From Legionella sp. W10-070 (GTDB lineage: Bacteria > Pseudomonadota > Gammaproteobacteria > Legionellales > Legionellaceae), in contig NZ_CAAAJC010000021.1 of the NCBI RefSeq assembly GCF_900640175.1, positions 1-51,350 of the forward strand: a stretch of 51,350 nucleotides of DNA, in the 5' to 3' direction. Below are positions 26,940 through 35,563 of the stretch, in pieces. Made by a program: the position numbers and the translations under genes. Every line of letters begins with the position of its first letter. Position 1 is the stretch's first letter. The notes beneath the pieces are model-generated. The model was not told the origin of the DNA and made no database searches. It saw only the letters and a program-made list of their open reading frames with translations.

Positions 26940-27957
26940 TCAAGGACAGCTCATTGTCATCTCGTTTATCATCCTGGAATTTCTATTGATTTTCTTATTT
27001 ATCTTACTGGTCTATGCAGCCAAGCTTTTTTCCCTTTTAACAAATTTTTTTTTTGAATGTAAAGTCAAAAAATACACGCAACTCCTCAATCAATATAAAA
27101 AAGACAGCGATTGCCGTCACTTTGGTAAACTACGCTCGGCAGATTTGTTTTTACCCTTATTAAACAAGACTGGCTTGAAAAATGAACAAAAAATTAAACT
27201 GATAAAAATAATTTTGCCCAAAATACTCCCATGCCAAAAATCAAAAAAATGGCAAAAGCGTTATCATTTATTAACCGCATTAAAGTATGATTTAACAAAA
27301 GAGTATTATCCAACTCTCATCCAATTAATAGGTGACCCAATACCGATTATCAGTATTGAGGCCGTGCGGATTGGATCATCAATCAATAATTGGGACATTT
27401 ATAACGCCATTCTGGATCAATTGTTGCACTGCGATCATTCTAATCAAACAATGTACATCGATAATCTCCATAAAAACAAAGCGATGTTACCTTTTTTGCT
27501 CGACCAACTAAGGCGGCAGCATAATTCACAATTGAAAAAAATTATTTATGACATGTTATTGCACATCGGCTGTGATGCGTCATTTTACGAGGCAGCGAAA
27601 TATGACAGTATCTTTGGCCATAGAAATATGCGTCTTGCAGCAATCCGCATTTTACCCTATACCAATAGAGAGCAAGCAGGGGGGGTTTTACAATCGTTAA
27701 CCCATGAGGATGACTGGCTATTAAGAAATGTTGCAGTTCAATCTTTAGGCGTGTTGAGAGATGAACATTACATTCCTGATATTATAAAACGATTGGACGA
27801 TCCTGTATGGTGGGTAAGACTCTCAGCGGCAAAAGCGCTGGTACAGCTTGGGGGCAGCGGCCTGCAGATACTTAAGGATTGTAAGACACAGATCCCGGAT
27901 ACTTTTACTGATTATGCAGAATATTTTTATAAGTTGGAGCGATTAAAGAATAAATAA
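26932..27957 (+). CDS. Membrane-anchored HEAT-repeat protein
   Basis: A 341-residue protein. The N terminus has one long hydrophobic segment (about 6-40: IVISFIILEFLLIFLFILLVYAAKLF), followed by a Lys-rich stretch, so the rest is probably cytoplasmic. HEAT-like helical repeats run from about 110 to 325, clearest in LAAIRILPYTNREQAGGVLQSL, LLRNVAVQSLGVLRDEHYIPDIIKRL and WWVRLSAAKALVQLG. It overlaps the TPR-barrel gene by 8 bases and the glycosyltransferase by 1 base (TAATG). A scaffold or regulator of the synthase is likely from context. No enzymatic motif is seen. Confidence 0.8.
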   Translation: MFSQGQLIVISFIILEFLLIFLFILLVYAAKLFSLLTNFFFECKVKKYTQLLNQYKKDSDCRHFGKLRSADLFLPLLNKTGLKNEQKIKLIKIILPKILPCQKSKKWQKRYHLLTALKYDLTKEYYPTLIQLIGDPIPIISIEAVRIGSSINNWDIYNAILDQLLHCDHSNQTMYIDNLHKNKAMLPFLLDQLRRQHNSQLKKIIYDMLLHIGCDASFYEAAKYDSIFGHRNMRLAAIRILPYTNREQAGGVLQSLTHEDDWLLRNVAVQSLGVLRDEHYIPDIIKRLDDPVWWVRLSAAKALVQLGGSGLQILKDCKTQIPDTFTDYAEYFYKLERLKNK

Positions 27958-29330
27958 TGGAAGAACTACTCTACTACATCAATTTCGCCATTCTGATATA
28001 TTTTATTGGCTCTGCAATTATTTATACTACTTTATTAATTGGTTCTTTTCCTACCATTTTGCGGTTTTTTAATATCAGTCACTATCTAGTCGCAAGCGAG
28101 GTCATGGAAGCCGAAACACAGTTAGCGGTTACTTTGATCACCCCTATGTACAATGAGCGCGAACTTGCCTTGAATACAATTCTGAGCGCATTGAAATCAA
28201 CGTATAAAAATCTTTACCTCATAGTAGTCAACGATGGTTCAACAGATGACAGTCTGGAATTTCTGCAGGAAAAATTTAAGCTCGAAGAAGTGCCGGTAGT
28301 GGTCAATCCAATAATAAAAACCAAATCCGTAAAGCGATCTTTTATTTCCAGTATCTATCCTAACCTGATGGTTCTTGATAAGGAAAACGGTGGCGCAGGC
28401 GATGCCATTAATGCTGGTCTAAACGCCTGCTTTACCCCTTATTTTTTTACCCTTGACTCTGATTCAGTTATTGACCCCAACGCAATATCATTGGTTATGT
28501 ATGAGGTTTTCACCCATATAAACCCTATCGCTATTGGATGCGGCATCTATGTCCTTAATGGATGTGACGTAGAAGACGGTATTGTGAAGCAATCATTGGT
28601 ACCTTATCGCTATACTAGTGGCATTCAGGCTAATGAATACCTGCTTTCACATTTATTCAACCGTACTGGTTGGAACAGTTTTGGCGGCAGCATGAGTTAC
28701 TCTGGAACAGGCACCCTCTTTAATCGTCAAGTGGTGTTAGACGTGGGCGGATTTGATGCAGGTAATTATGCCCAGGATAGTGAAATTATCATGCGCTTGC
28801 AAAAAATCATGCGTGAGCAGCCGAAAAAATATACCATTTCATTTACACCAGCGGCCGCTGTCTGGACGGATGTACCTAAAAATTTAAAGGAGTTTGCGCA
28901 GCAGCGCGATAAATGGACTCGCGGATTATTACGTTCAGTATGGCTTAATAGAAAATTATTATTTAACCCAAAATATAAAATTCAGGGTTTGTTCGGGTTC
29001 CCAGCCTATATTCTATTGGAAATAATAGCACCTTATGTTGAGTTTACTGCTTATTTTACCGTTAGTTTGGCTTATTATCTTGGGTTTTTAGATACGGTTT
29101 CGGCAATTTTATATATTATCCTCGCTTGGGGGTTTGCGTCTTATTTATCTGTGGCCAATACTTTTATAAGTATTGTGACATTTAATCGTTATCAACGCTT
29201 AAGTAACGTCTTATGGATGTTGCTGTTAGCTACACTGGAAATGTTTGGCTTCCGACAATATCGTGTGTTGATTAGCGTATATGGCACATTTCATTATTTC
29301 TTTAATCGACTAAAGGGAAAGTTGCTGTAA
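27957..29330 (+). CDS. Processive family 2 glycosyltransferase (polysaccharide synthase)
   Basis: A 457-residue inner-membrane glycosyltransferase. Hydrophobic helices lie at about 8-35 and in the C-terminal third (about 345-445), with a cytoplasmic GT-A domain between. Motifs are LITPMYNERE, VVNDGSTDDSLEF (nucleotide binding), FTLDSDSVID (DxD), AQDSEIIMRL (catalytic acid region) and QQRDKWTRGLL, the equivalent of the Q(Q/R)xRW motif with Lys in place of Arg. This pattern belongs to synthases such as PgaC, HasA and BcsA, which polymerise and extrude in one step. No PilZ domain is present. Confidence 0.88.
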   Translation: MEELLYYINFAILIYFIGSAIIYTTLLIGSFPTILRFFNISHYLVASEVMEAETQLAVTLITPMYNERELALNTILSALKSTYKNLYLIVVNDGSTDDSLEFLQEKFKLEEVPVVVNPIIKTKSVKRSFISSIYPNLMVLDKENGGAGDAINAGLNACFTPYFFTLDSDSVIDPNAISLVMYEVFTHINPIAIGCGIYVLNGCDVEDGIVKQSLVPYRYTSGIQANEYLLSHLFNRTGWNSFGGSMSYSGTGTLFNRQVVLDVGGFDAGNYAQDSEIIMRLQKIMREQPKKYTISFTPAAAVWTDVPKNLKEFAQQRDKWTRGLLRSVWLNRKLLFNPKYKIQGLFGFPAYILLEIIAPYVEFTAYFTVSLAYYLGFLDTVSAILYIILAWGFASYLSVANTFISIVTFNRYQRLSNVLWMLLLATLEMFGFRQYRVLISVYGTFHYFFNRLKGKLL

Positions 29331-29341
29331 AAGGAGTTTCT

Positions 29342-30259
29342 ATGGGCAAATATATTGTTACTGGCGGCGCCGGTTTTATCGGCTCGCATTTAACCGAACG
29401 ATTGCTTGCACAGGGTCATAAAGTCATCATTATTGATAATCTTTCCGTAGGTCAGCATTGTGCCCCAGATGCTCATCTGGTCAGAGAGGACTTGAGAGAC
29501 TACAACGCTATTAAATCTTTTTTTAGGGATATTGACGGTTGCTTTCATTTAGCAGCAGTTCCATCGGTTGTTTCTTCAGTCGAAGATTGGTTCGATTTAC
29601 ATAATATTAATCTGCAGGCCGGATTAAATATATTGAAACTTGCCCATCTTGGCGGAAATATCCCACTGGTGTATGCCTCTTCCTGCGCCGTCTACGGGGA
29701 CGCACAAACCCTTCCTTTAACAGAAGCCATGCACATCAAACCAATTTCTTCTTATGGATGTGACAAATTATCGCTTGAACTAAATGCTTATTTTATGGCC
29801 AAAAGCCACTCTTTACCTGTAATGGGATTACGTTTTTTTAATGTCTATGGTCCACGTCAACAGCCTGACTCGCCTTATGCCGGAGTCATCAGTCTGTTCA
29901 TCGAAAATTTATTAAATGACCGTGGTGTAACCATCTATGGTGATGGGCAACAAACCCGTGATTTTATTTATGTTGACGATGTTGTTTCCGGGTTGATAAA
30001 AGCAATGCAAATTGTAAATTCTGAAGCAGAAGTGATTAACCTATGCAATGGCAAAAGCATCACCATCCAAGCACTTGCCCATGAAACGGCTTCCCTAATG
30101 AAAAAAAAACTGTGCATAAACTATCAACCGGAAAGAAGCGCGGATGTAAAACACTCCTTGGGATCAGTAAAGAAAATGCATCAGTTTGGTTTTAGCTCGA
30201 AGATACCATTAGCTACAGGGCTCAAAGAAACGATTAAATACATGAGCGAGCATCAATAA
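29342..30259 (+). CDS. NAD-dependent UDP-sugar 4-epimerase (GalE/WbpP/TviC-like)
   Basis: A 305-residue extended SDR. It has the NAD motif YIVTGGAGFIGSHLTERL, the catalytic Ser block YASSCAVYG and the Tyr-Lys pair in YGCDK, followed by LRFFNVYGPRQQPDSPYAGVIS and the GDGQQTRDFIYVDDV signature of UDP-hexose 4-epimerases. A purine-rich AAAGGAG precedes the ATG. It lies 11 bases after the synthase and ends the polysaccharide run. Combined with the TviB-like dehydrogenase it could make a galacto-configured (amino)uronate. Confidence 0.87.
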   Translation: MGKYIVTGGAGFIGSHLTERLLAQGHKVIIIDNLSVGQHCAPDAHLVREDLRDYNAIKSFFRDIDGCFHLAAVPSVVSSVEDWFDLHNINLQAGLNILKLAHLGGNIPLVYASSCAVYGDAQTLPLTEAMHIKPISSYGCDKLSLELNAYFMAKSHSLPVMGLRFFNVYGPRQQPDSPYAGVISLFIENLLNDRGVTIYGDGQQTRDFIYVDDVVSGLIKAMQIVNSEAEVINLCNGKSITIQALAHETASLMKKKLCINYQPERSADVKHSLGSVKKMHQFGFSSKIPLATGLKETIKYMSEHQ

Positions 30260-30354
30260 AAATAATATGGGGGTTGTCAAATGATCCGATCATTCCTTAA
30301 TTTTCTACTAATATTACTATCATCGTATCTTAACAACTGTTTATGAGGTCTTCG

Positions 30355-30921
30355 ATGAAAACAAAAAAAGAATGTTTAAAAGAAATCGTAAAGGCTTTTG
30401 TATTGGAGATTGATAAACTCGCTGATGTAGAAAGAACCGTACTTAATCGGAATTACAACGGCTCGCTTTTTTTAAACAATGACGACGTGGAGAGGATAAA
30501 AGCAAGAAAAAAGGTGATGGAGGGACTCTTTGACTCCATAACCGCGCAAATATTTGAAAAATCATCATTAAAAGAAAAATATCTCCCTGTCAATTACAAT
30601 AAAAACCAGAAAGTTGACCACCTTGGGAAGGGTATTGATACATTAGATGACAAGAAAGCCGGTGAAATCCTGCATTATTTCCTACAGCAGGCCGAAGAAA
30701 TCGTAAACAAGCCTGAAAACCAAAAAGCCCTGAAGGAGCATTCATTTAGTGATAAATGGGTTTTTAATTTCCTTGCCAAACTTGTTAAAACCGTGCGTGA
30801 AGTGCTTGGTATGAAAACCACCTCTGAGAAACTTTTAGAGGAATCAAAAGAGAAGGCGTCAAATTTCAAGGATGATACAGCCCCTTCAGGCGAAAACGGG
30901 ATGAAACCACCCGGGCTCTAG
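30355..30921 (+). CDS. Hypothetical charged helical protein
   Basis: A 188-residue soluble, Lys/Glu-rich, mainly helical protein with no recognised domain. It starts MKTKKECLKEIVKAFVLEIDKL and ends SGENGMKPPGL. ATG 30355 is chosen because GAGG lies 6 bases upstream; an ATG at 30343 would add four residues. It follows the polysaccharide cluster by about 95 bases but lacks any membrane or export signal, so it may be independent, possibly an effector. Its stop codon lies at the edge of a long palindromic repeat, which probably terminates its transcript. Confidence 0.6.
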   Translation: MKTKKECLKEIVKAFVLEIDKLADVERTVLNRNYNGSLFLNNDDVERIKARKKVMEGLFDSITAQIFEKSSLKEKYLPVNYNKNQKVDHLGKGIDTLDDKKAGEILHYFLQQAEEIVNKPENQKALKEHSFSDKWVFNFLAKLVKTVREVLGMKTTSEKLLEESKEKASNFKDDTAPSGENGMKPPGL

Positions 30922-31061
30922 GTTCTGTGCGCTTATCGCTAGCTTGGGTCAAAAAGCCTTGATTGGCGAGCACCGAAGCGGAGCATACATAGAAGTATGT
31001 GAGCCTCGGAGGGCAGAAAATCAAGGCTTTTTGGCCAAGATAGTAGATAAGCACAGAACCT
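30920..31061. repeat. About 140-bp palindromic repeat element (Legionella-type)
   Basis: Nested inverted repeats. The outer arms begin AGGTTCTGTGC (30920-30930) and end GCACAGAACCT (31051-31061). The inner arms pair around TCAAAAAGCCTTGATT (30949-30964) and AATCAAGGCTTTTTG (31019-31033). The centre CATACATAGAAGTATGTG (about 30984-31001) forms the tip. Elements with the core pattern GAGCACCGAAGCG...CATAGAAGTATG...GAGCCTCGG are, as far as I recall, dispersed in Legionella genomes. It could act as a terminator, an mRNA stabiliser or a non-autonomous mobile element. Confidence 0.75.
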
Positions 31062-31181
31062 GGAATATAAAACCCTGATTGACTGCAGTTAACTTAAAAC
31101 CATTCAGGGATAACCGGGTGATGGGAATTTAAGCTATATTTAAATTAAGCACTCACGTTACGCGGTCAAAGGGGGAGAATA

Positions 31182-31481
31182 ATGAAGGAGTTTATTCTGA
31201 TTGCGGTTTTAATGCTTGGCATGGCGTCAGCGCACAGTCATTTTCAACCCAATACGACAAGCCCCCGGCACTCCACCCACCATCATTATCCATTTATGGA
31301 AAAAGGGCATGAATTCAGTCCTTATAATAATTTGCATCATCATAATGCGCTTACCGGTAACGACGATGCATCAACCCACAACGGCCACATCGATATCCAC
31401 AAACCTGTGGATACTACCGGCAAGAAAGACCATATCTACCACCACACGCACCATCCTCACTGGGATGTGCATCACTATTAA
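31182..31481 (+). CDS. Small secreted histidine-rich protein
   Basis: A 99-residue protein with a signal peptide (MKEFILIAVLMLGMASAHS). The mature part has about 20 His residues, many in runs (THHHYP, LHHHNA, YHHTHHPHWDVHHY). Such composition suggests Zn, Ni or Cu binding in the periplasm or outside the cell. There is no recognised fold. GGGGGAG lies 6 bases before the ATG. It converges on the SDR gene at 31490 with 8 bases between stops. Confidence 0.7.
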   Translation: MKEFILIAVLMLGMASAHSHFQPNTTSPRHSTHHHYPFMEKGHEFSPYNNLHHHNALTGNDDASTHNGHIDIHKPVDTTGKKDHIYHHTHHPHWDVHHY

Positions 31482-31489
31482 GCCGATAT

Positions 31490-32359
31490 TTAACCTTCAT
31501 CCAGCCTGTCTGCCTTGATTTTTTTCAGGCCATCACGAAAGGATGGGTATTGCAAAATTACCTTAAGCTCTTCTTTTATTTTTGCATTTGAAACCCGGCG
31601 ACTCTCTGCATAGAAAGCTTTTTCCATCGCAGATAAGGCTGCCTCCTCCACAGGGAGGCAGGGCAAGGCGGGCCTACCCAGCAAATGGGCGGCATATGCA
31701 TCGACAACATGGGCGGGCGCAGGCTCATCATCGGCCACATTATAAACCGATAAGGGGTTGGGCGACTGGATTGAGGCGATAATTGTCAAGGCGATGTCTT
31801 CGACATGTATCCTTGAAAAGACTTGCCCCTCTTTATAGATGGAGTATTGCTTCCCGCCTTCCAGGCGTGTAAGCGCATTTCTGCCTGGACCATAAATACC
31901 TGCCAGTCTGAAGGTATGGAGCGGCAGCGTGCAGGCTTCTGCGAAAGACCGCCATGCATTTTCTGCTTCAAACCTTAAAATGCCATGCCTGCTTGATGGA
32001 ATGCAGGAGGCTGATTCATCAACCCATTGCCCGTTTTGATTGCCATAAACACCTGTTGATGAGAGATAACCAATCCATTGGATAGAGGAAGAACAACGCT
32101 TGAGCAAATCAGTATAATGCGCCAAAACAATGTCTCCGACCGACTCTATTGGCGGAATAGTGATCAGGATATGGGTTGCCCTCTCCAGCTGCGACTCTAA
32201 CTTGGGATCAAAAAAATCAATTAAATTATAAGCCTGCCTATCACCCTGTTTGATTTTTCCTGGCTGGCGTGTAGTACCACTGATTGAAAAGCCCAGTTGG
32301 GAAAGCTCAGGGGCTAAAAACTGCGCCGTATAACCGAAACCAAAAATAAAAAAAGTCAT
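31490..32359 (-). CDS. SDR-family NAD(P)-dependent epimerase, YeeZ-like
   Basis: A 289-residue atypical SDR with the nucleotide motif FIFGFGYTAQFLAPEL instead of a classical TGxxGxxG. Further signatures are GYLSSTGVYGNQNGQWVDE, FRLAGIYGPGRNALTRL and SRIHVEDIALTI, followed by YNVADDEPAPAHVV. This pattern fits YeeZ-like proteins of unknown substrate. I choose ATG 32359 (GAGG 5 bases upstream); earlier in-frame starts would add up to 16 residues that hide the Rossmann strand. Confidence 0.8.
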   Translation of the reverse strand: MTFFIFGFGYTAQFLAPELSQLGFSISGTTRQPGKIKQGDRQAYNLIDFFDPKLESQLERATHILITIPPIESVGDIVLAHYTDLLKRCSSSIQWIGYLSSTGVYGNQNGQWVDESASCIPSSRHGILRFEAENAWRSFAEACTLPLHTFRLAGIYGPGRNALTRLEGGKQYSIYKEGQVFSRIHVEDIALTIIASIQSPNPLSVYNVADDEPAPAHVVDAYAAHLLGRPALPCLPVEEAALSAMEKAFYAESRRVSNAKIKEELKVILQYPSFRDGLKKIKADRLDEG

Positions 32360-32598
32360 CATATCCTCTGGTTGAAGCAATATTGAATCAGAGCAACAGT
32401 GTTGCATGGAAACGTATTCATATGCCTGTCATCATCATAACCCTGTCAAAGCTAATGCCAAATTCAACCTTGCATTAAGATCAGCCACTGCATTATCGAT
32501 TGACATTTGACCAATGGAATTCAATGCTATCATATGGATTTCTTTATTCTAAATTCCCTCAAAAAAGAGGATGAATCCTGTTGAGGCAGATTAAGCCC

Positions 32599-32826
32599 AT
32601 GTTTAAATTTTTTGATGATAAAAAAGTAGCGATTTACGGTATCGGCACAGCCTATGTGCTCATTACTCAAAAGAACGTCTCCAAATCCTATGCGGCTGCC
32701 CATGATATGCTTTTAAGCAATGGAAAATATCCAGGAATTATCATTGGCAAACCAAATTGCCACCTGAAATCCGGCAAGATTATCAACGCTATGTGGAATT
32801 ATTGCCGAACGGAGAGCACAAACTAA
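32599..32826 (+). CDS. Small hypothetical protein
   Basis: A 75-residue basic protein from ATG 32599 (MFKFFDDKKVAIYGIGTAYV), or 81 residues from a TTG at 32581, which has AGAGG at 10 bases. It contains a YGIGTAYVLITQKN stretch and a segment HDMLLSNGKYPGIIIGKP. No family is recognised. It stands alone in a gap between the SDR and the outer-membrane protein. Confidence 0.5.
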   Translation: MFKFFDDKKVAIYGIGTAYVLITQKNVSKSYAAAHDMLLSNGKYPGIIIGKPNCHLKSGKIINAMWNYCRTESTN

Positions 32827-32954
32827 AAATCACCCTCTAATCAACTGAATCGTATTTAAGCTTAAAAAGAAAATCAAACCGGACAGATGGTGTTTCTGGT
32901 AATTTATCTTTAATTCAATTAGGATAGCCTCCTAAATTACCCCAAAGGATTGCG

Positions 32955-33716
32955 GTGAAAAAATTTGCTCCAATTTTTGTTTTACTATTAAGTCAATTAT
33001 CACCATCTTACGCGGGTGGCACTTCCGCTAATACTGCTTCAGGTCGCTGGTATTTAGGCGGCAGCATGGGCGCGTCCTATCCTGAAGTAACGAAAAACCA
33101 GTATGCTCCTAACGGTGATGGATGGCCAGATGACCGCTATATCAGTCATAATCCAAACTCCTCCGTTCTGGTGTCATTGACAGGAGGCTATACCTGGTTT
33201 ACCCAGCGGGATTGGCTGCCATCTTACAGCGTGGGGGCAAGCTATACCTATTATTTCCCCAATACTGTCAAAGGAACGATTCAGCAATATTCCTTAGCCC
33301 AATTTGAGAACTATAACTTTCAATACCAACTCAAACGCCAGACAGTGCTTGCCGTTCTAAAAGCTACTATTTTCCAATACCGCAGACTGATGCCCTTTAT
33401 TTCAGCTGGCATCGGCAGTTCCTTTAACCAGATGGGAAATTATATTGAATCGCCGGTCTCTCCTGACATCACCCCCCGAGTTTCCCCTCACTTTGAAAAT
33501 AACCGCCATAGTCATTTTAGCTATACCTTAATGGCTGGGATTGATTACCTTGTCAATGCTAATCTTTGGCTGGGTGCAGGATACCGCCATGGGTATTTTG
33601 GTGATGCACAAACAGGCTATGGCAAGTCTGGTTATTCTACAGATTACTTAAAAGCCAGAGTAACTGATAACGCGGTGGTTATTAATATAAATTATTTTTT
33701 CGATCATGCTGCTTAA
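32955..33716 (+). CDS. Outer-membrane beta-barrel protein
   Basis: A 253-residue exported protein. The signal peptide (MKKFAPIFVLLLSQLSPSYAG) is followed by alternating amphipathic, aromatic strands: GRWYLGGSMGASYPEV, VSLTGGYTWFTQ, YSVGASYTYYF, LMPFISAGIGSS and FSYTLMAGIDYLVNANLWLGAGYRHGYFG. The end AVVININYFFDH fits an eight-stranded OmpA/OmpW-like barrel. The start is GTG 32955 with AAAGGA upstream. It lies 16 bases before the GH17 gene, so the two are probably co-transcribed. Confidence 0.8.
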   Translation: MKKFAPIFVLLLSQLSPSYAGGTSANTASGRWYLGGSMGASYPEVTKNQYAPNGDGWPDDRYISHNPNSSVLVSLTGGYTWFTQRDWLPSYSVGASYTYYFPNTVKGTIQQYSLAQFENYNFQYQLKRQTVLAVLKATIFQYRRLMPFISAGIGSSFNQMGNYIESPVSPDITPRVSPHFENNRHSHFSYTLMAGIDYLVNANLWLGAGYRHGYFGDAQTGYGKSGYSTDYLKARVTDNAVVININYFFDHAA

Positions 33717-33732
33717 AGGGAGTTGTTGCAAT

Positions 33733-35550
33733 ATGACTGCATTTCGGGTTTTCTTTTTCGTTCTCCTGTCTTTTTTTATCAATACGTTATTTGTTGCTCC
33801 GGTATTTTCACAGTTTGAAAAGAAAATCGGTGTTGACCCAATTGCACCGCGAATAACCTCCAATACCACTATTCCTGCTGCCAGTTCGCTTGGCGGAGTT
33901 TATCTGGTGGCCTATACTGTCACCTCAAACCTGCCCTTCACCATGCCAACTGCTTTCTCCAATTCACTGCAGATTTCTGCTCCCAGCGGCGAGTTTACCG
34001 TTACCGATCATTGCAACGGCATACGTTTATCTCCTGGACAAAGCTGTGAGATATCGGTTGGCTTAAATGCACGGACAACAGGGAATAAATCGGCTGTGGT
34101 CTATTTGAATTATGGTAAAAACTCTGTGCCGATACGAATCTCTACCAGAGTCACCGCCGTCATCCAGGATGCTGGCTGGAGTGGTTTAATTGGGGTCGAT
34201 TACCAACCTAATCATTACCCAAATGGCAACCCGTTCAATGGTCATGATGTATTTTATTCGGGTACTGCCAATGGATTAGCCATCACCAATGTCTATGCTG
34301 AGCTTTCCCAGCTTAAAGCAGCCGGGTTTAATACCGTGCGCTCCTATCAAACAGTCGAGTATGCCTGGATTGATATTATCAATCAGGCTAATGCCTTGGG
34401 CATGAAGGTCGTTTATGAAGCAGTCATCCCTCAGAATGGCTCACAAACGGATATCACAAATGCCATTACCGTTTTAAATCACGTGATTGATACCGTAGGC
34501 ACTACCACCTTCAATAATACGGTTATCCTTTTATTTGCAGGCCATGAAAATTACAGCAACACGAATATTAATTATTTAACCAGCGCCATAACTCAACTTA
34601 AATCGGCTCTGGCCAGCAAAGGGATAACCAATGTGCCCGTTGGTTCTGCCCTGATAAGTGGCAACCTGGTCACCCCAAGCCCTGCCATCGCCGCTGATAT
34701 GACCACCCTGGTCAACAGTTATTCGGCTAACGCCCCTTGGGCATTTGACCCTTATCCATTTCAATGGGGGGTTAGTCCGCCAGATCAGGCCGTATCCAAT
34801 GTGACATTGATAAATTCAATTGCCTGGGATTATGCCCAGGTTATCAGTCAATCCTTTTATACAGCAGCTCCCCGCACCATTATCATGGCTGAAACAGGCT
34901 GGGCCACCAGCGGACTTGGAACCTATGCTGGTTATTTTTGCGCCACTCAAAATAATTGTGCTCCCAGTGTTGCAAATGCCGGAACCTATTTGACCGCACT
35001 GTATGCTTATGTCGGCAATTCTGGTAATAATAGCGGCGCTTTAGTCTTTGAAGCCTATAATGAACCAGCAAAAGATCCTGTTCATGCCGATAATGCAGAG
35101 AACTTTTACGGCGTATTCGACAGTAATTGTGGCTTAAAGGGGGTTTCCTTATTACCCAACCGCAGTTTTTCAATCGCATCAAACCCGGGGTGTGCCGGTT
35201 TTACCAGCGGCGCTTTATTCAATGTAATTGGTGGCAACACCACTACTCAGCCCCAATTTGAAGTTCAAGTTAGCCAAACCAACCCTGTGACTATGGCGGA
35301 TGCCGGAATCACGGCTATTATTCCTAATGAAAATAGAGATAATATGGCCATCAACCCCTGGCCCTATTTTGTAGTCTACAATGGTGCTGAAGTAACCATC
35401 AATGGCACAGGCACAGGGAACAGCTGCAGTGTAACTGTCAGCGTAGCGGGCGGAGCAATTACCGGCTTCTCAGCAGTAAATTGTACCGGTGCGATTGTTG
35501 TAAACTGTAATGCAGGGATCTCAGCCTGTTTTCTGCCTGCTGATTACTAA
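33733..35550 (+). CDS. Secreted GH17-family beta-1,3-glucanase-like hydrolase
   Basis: About 605 residues. A signal peptide (MTAFRVFFFVLLSFFINTLFVAPVFS) is followed by an Ig-like domain (about 40-145) and a GH17-like TIM barrel (about 150-450). The barrel starts WSGLIGVDYQPNHYP; LLFAGHENYS carries the proposed proton donor Glu272, and AETGWAT the nucleophile Glu387, both as in GH17 glucan endo-1,3-beta-glucosidases. The C-terminal 120 residues are a small beta-rich Cys-containing domain. ATG 33733 gives a clean signal peptide; ATG 33706 would overlap the upstream gene. A role against fungal or algal glucan, or in processing its own polysaccharide, is inferred. Confidence 0.78.
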   Translation: MTAFRVFFFVLLSFFINTLFVAPVFSQFEKKIGVDPIAPRITSNTTIPAASSLGGVYLVAYTVTSNLPFTMPTAFSNSLQISAPSGEFTVTDHCNGIRLSPGQSCEISVGLNARTTGNKSAVVYLNYGKNSVPIRISTRVTAVIQDAGWSGLIGVDYQPNHYPNGNPFNGHDVFYSGTANGLAITNVYAELSQLKAAGFNTVRSYQTVEYAWIDIINQANALGMKVVYEAVIPQNGSQTDITNAITVLNHVIDTVGTTTFNNTVILLFAGHENYSNTNINYLTSAITQLKSALASKGITNVPVGSALISGNLVTPSPAIAADMTTLVNSYSANAPWAFDPYPFQWGVSPPDQAVSNVTLINSIAWDYAQVISQSFYTAAPRTIIMAETGWATSGLGTYAGYFCATQNNCAPSVANAGTYLTALYAYVGNSGNNSGALVFEAYNEPAKDPVHADNAENFYGVFDSNCGLKGVSLLPNRSFSIASNPGCAGFTSGALFNVIGGNTTTQPQFEVQVSQTNPVTMADAGITAIIPNENRDNMAINPWPYFVVYNGAEVTINGTGTGNSCSVTVSVAGGAITGFSAVNCTGAIVVNCNAGISACFLPADY

Positions 35551-35563
35551 CGAAGGATAATCG

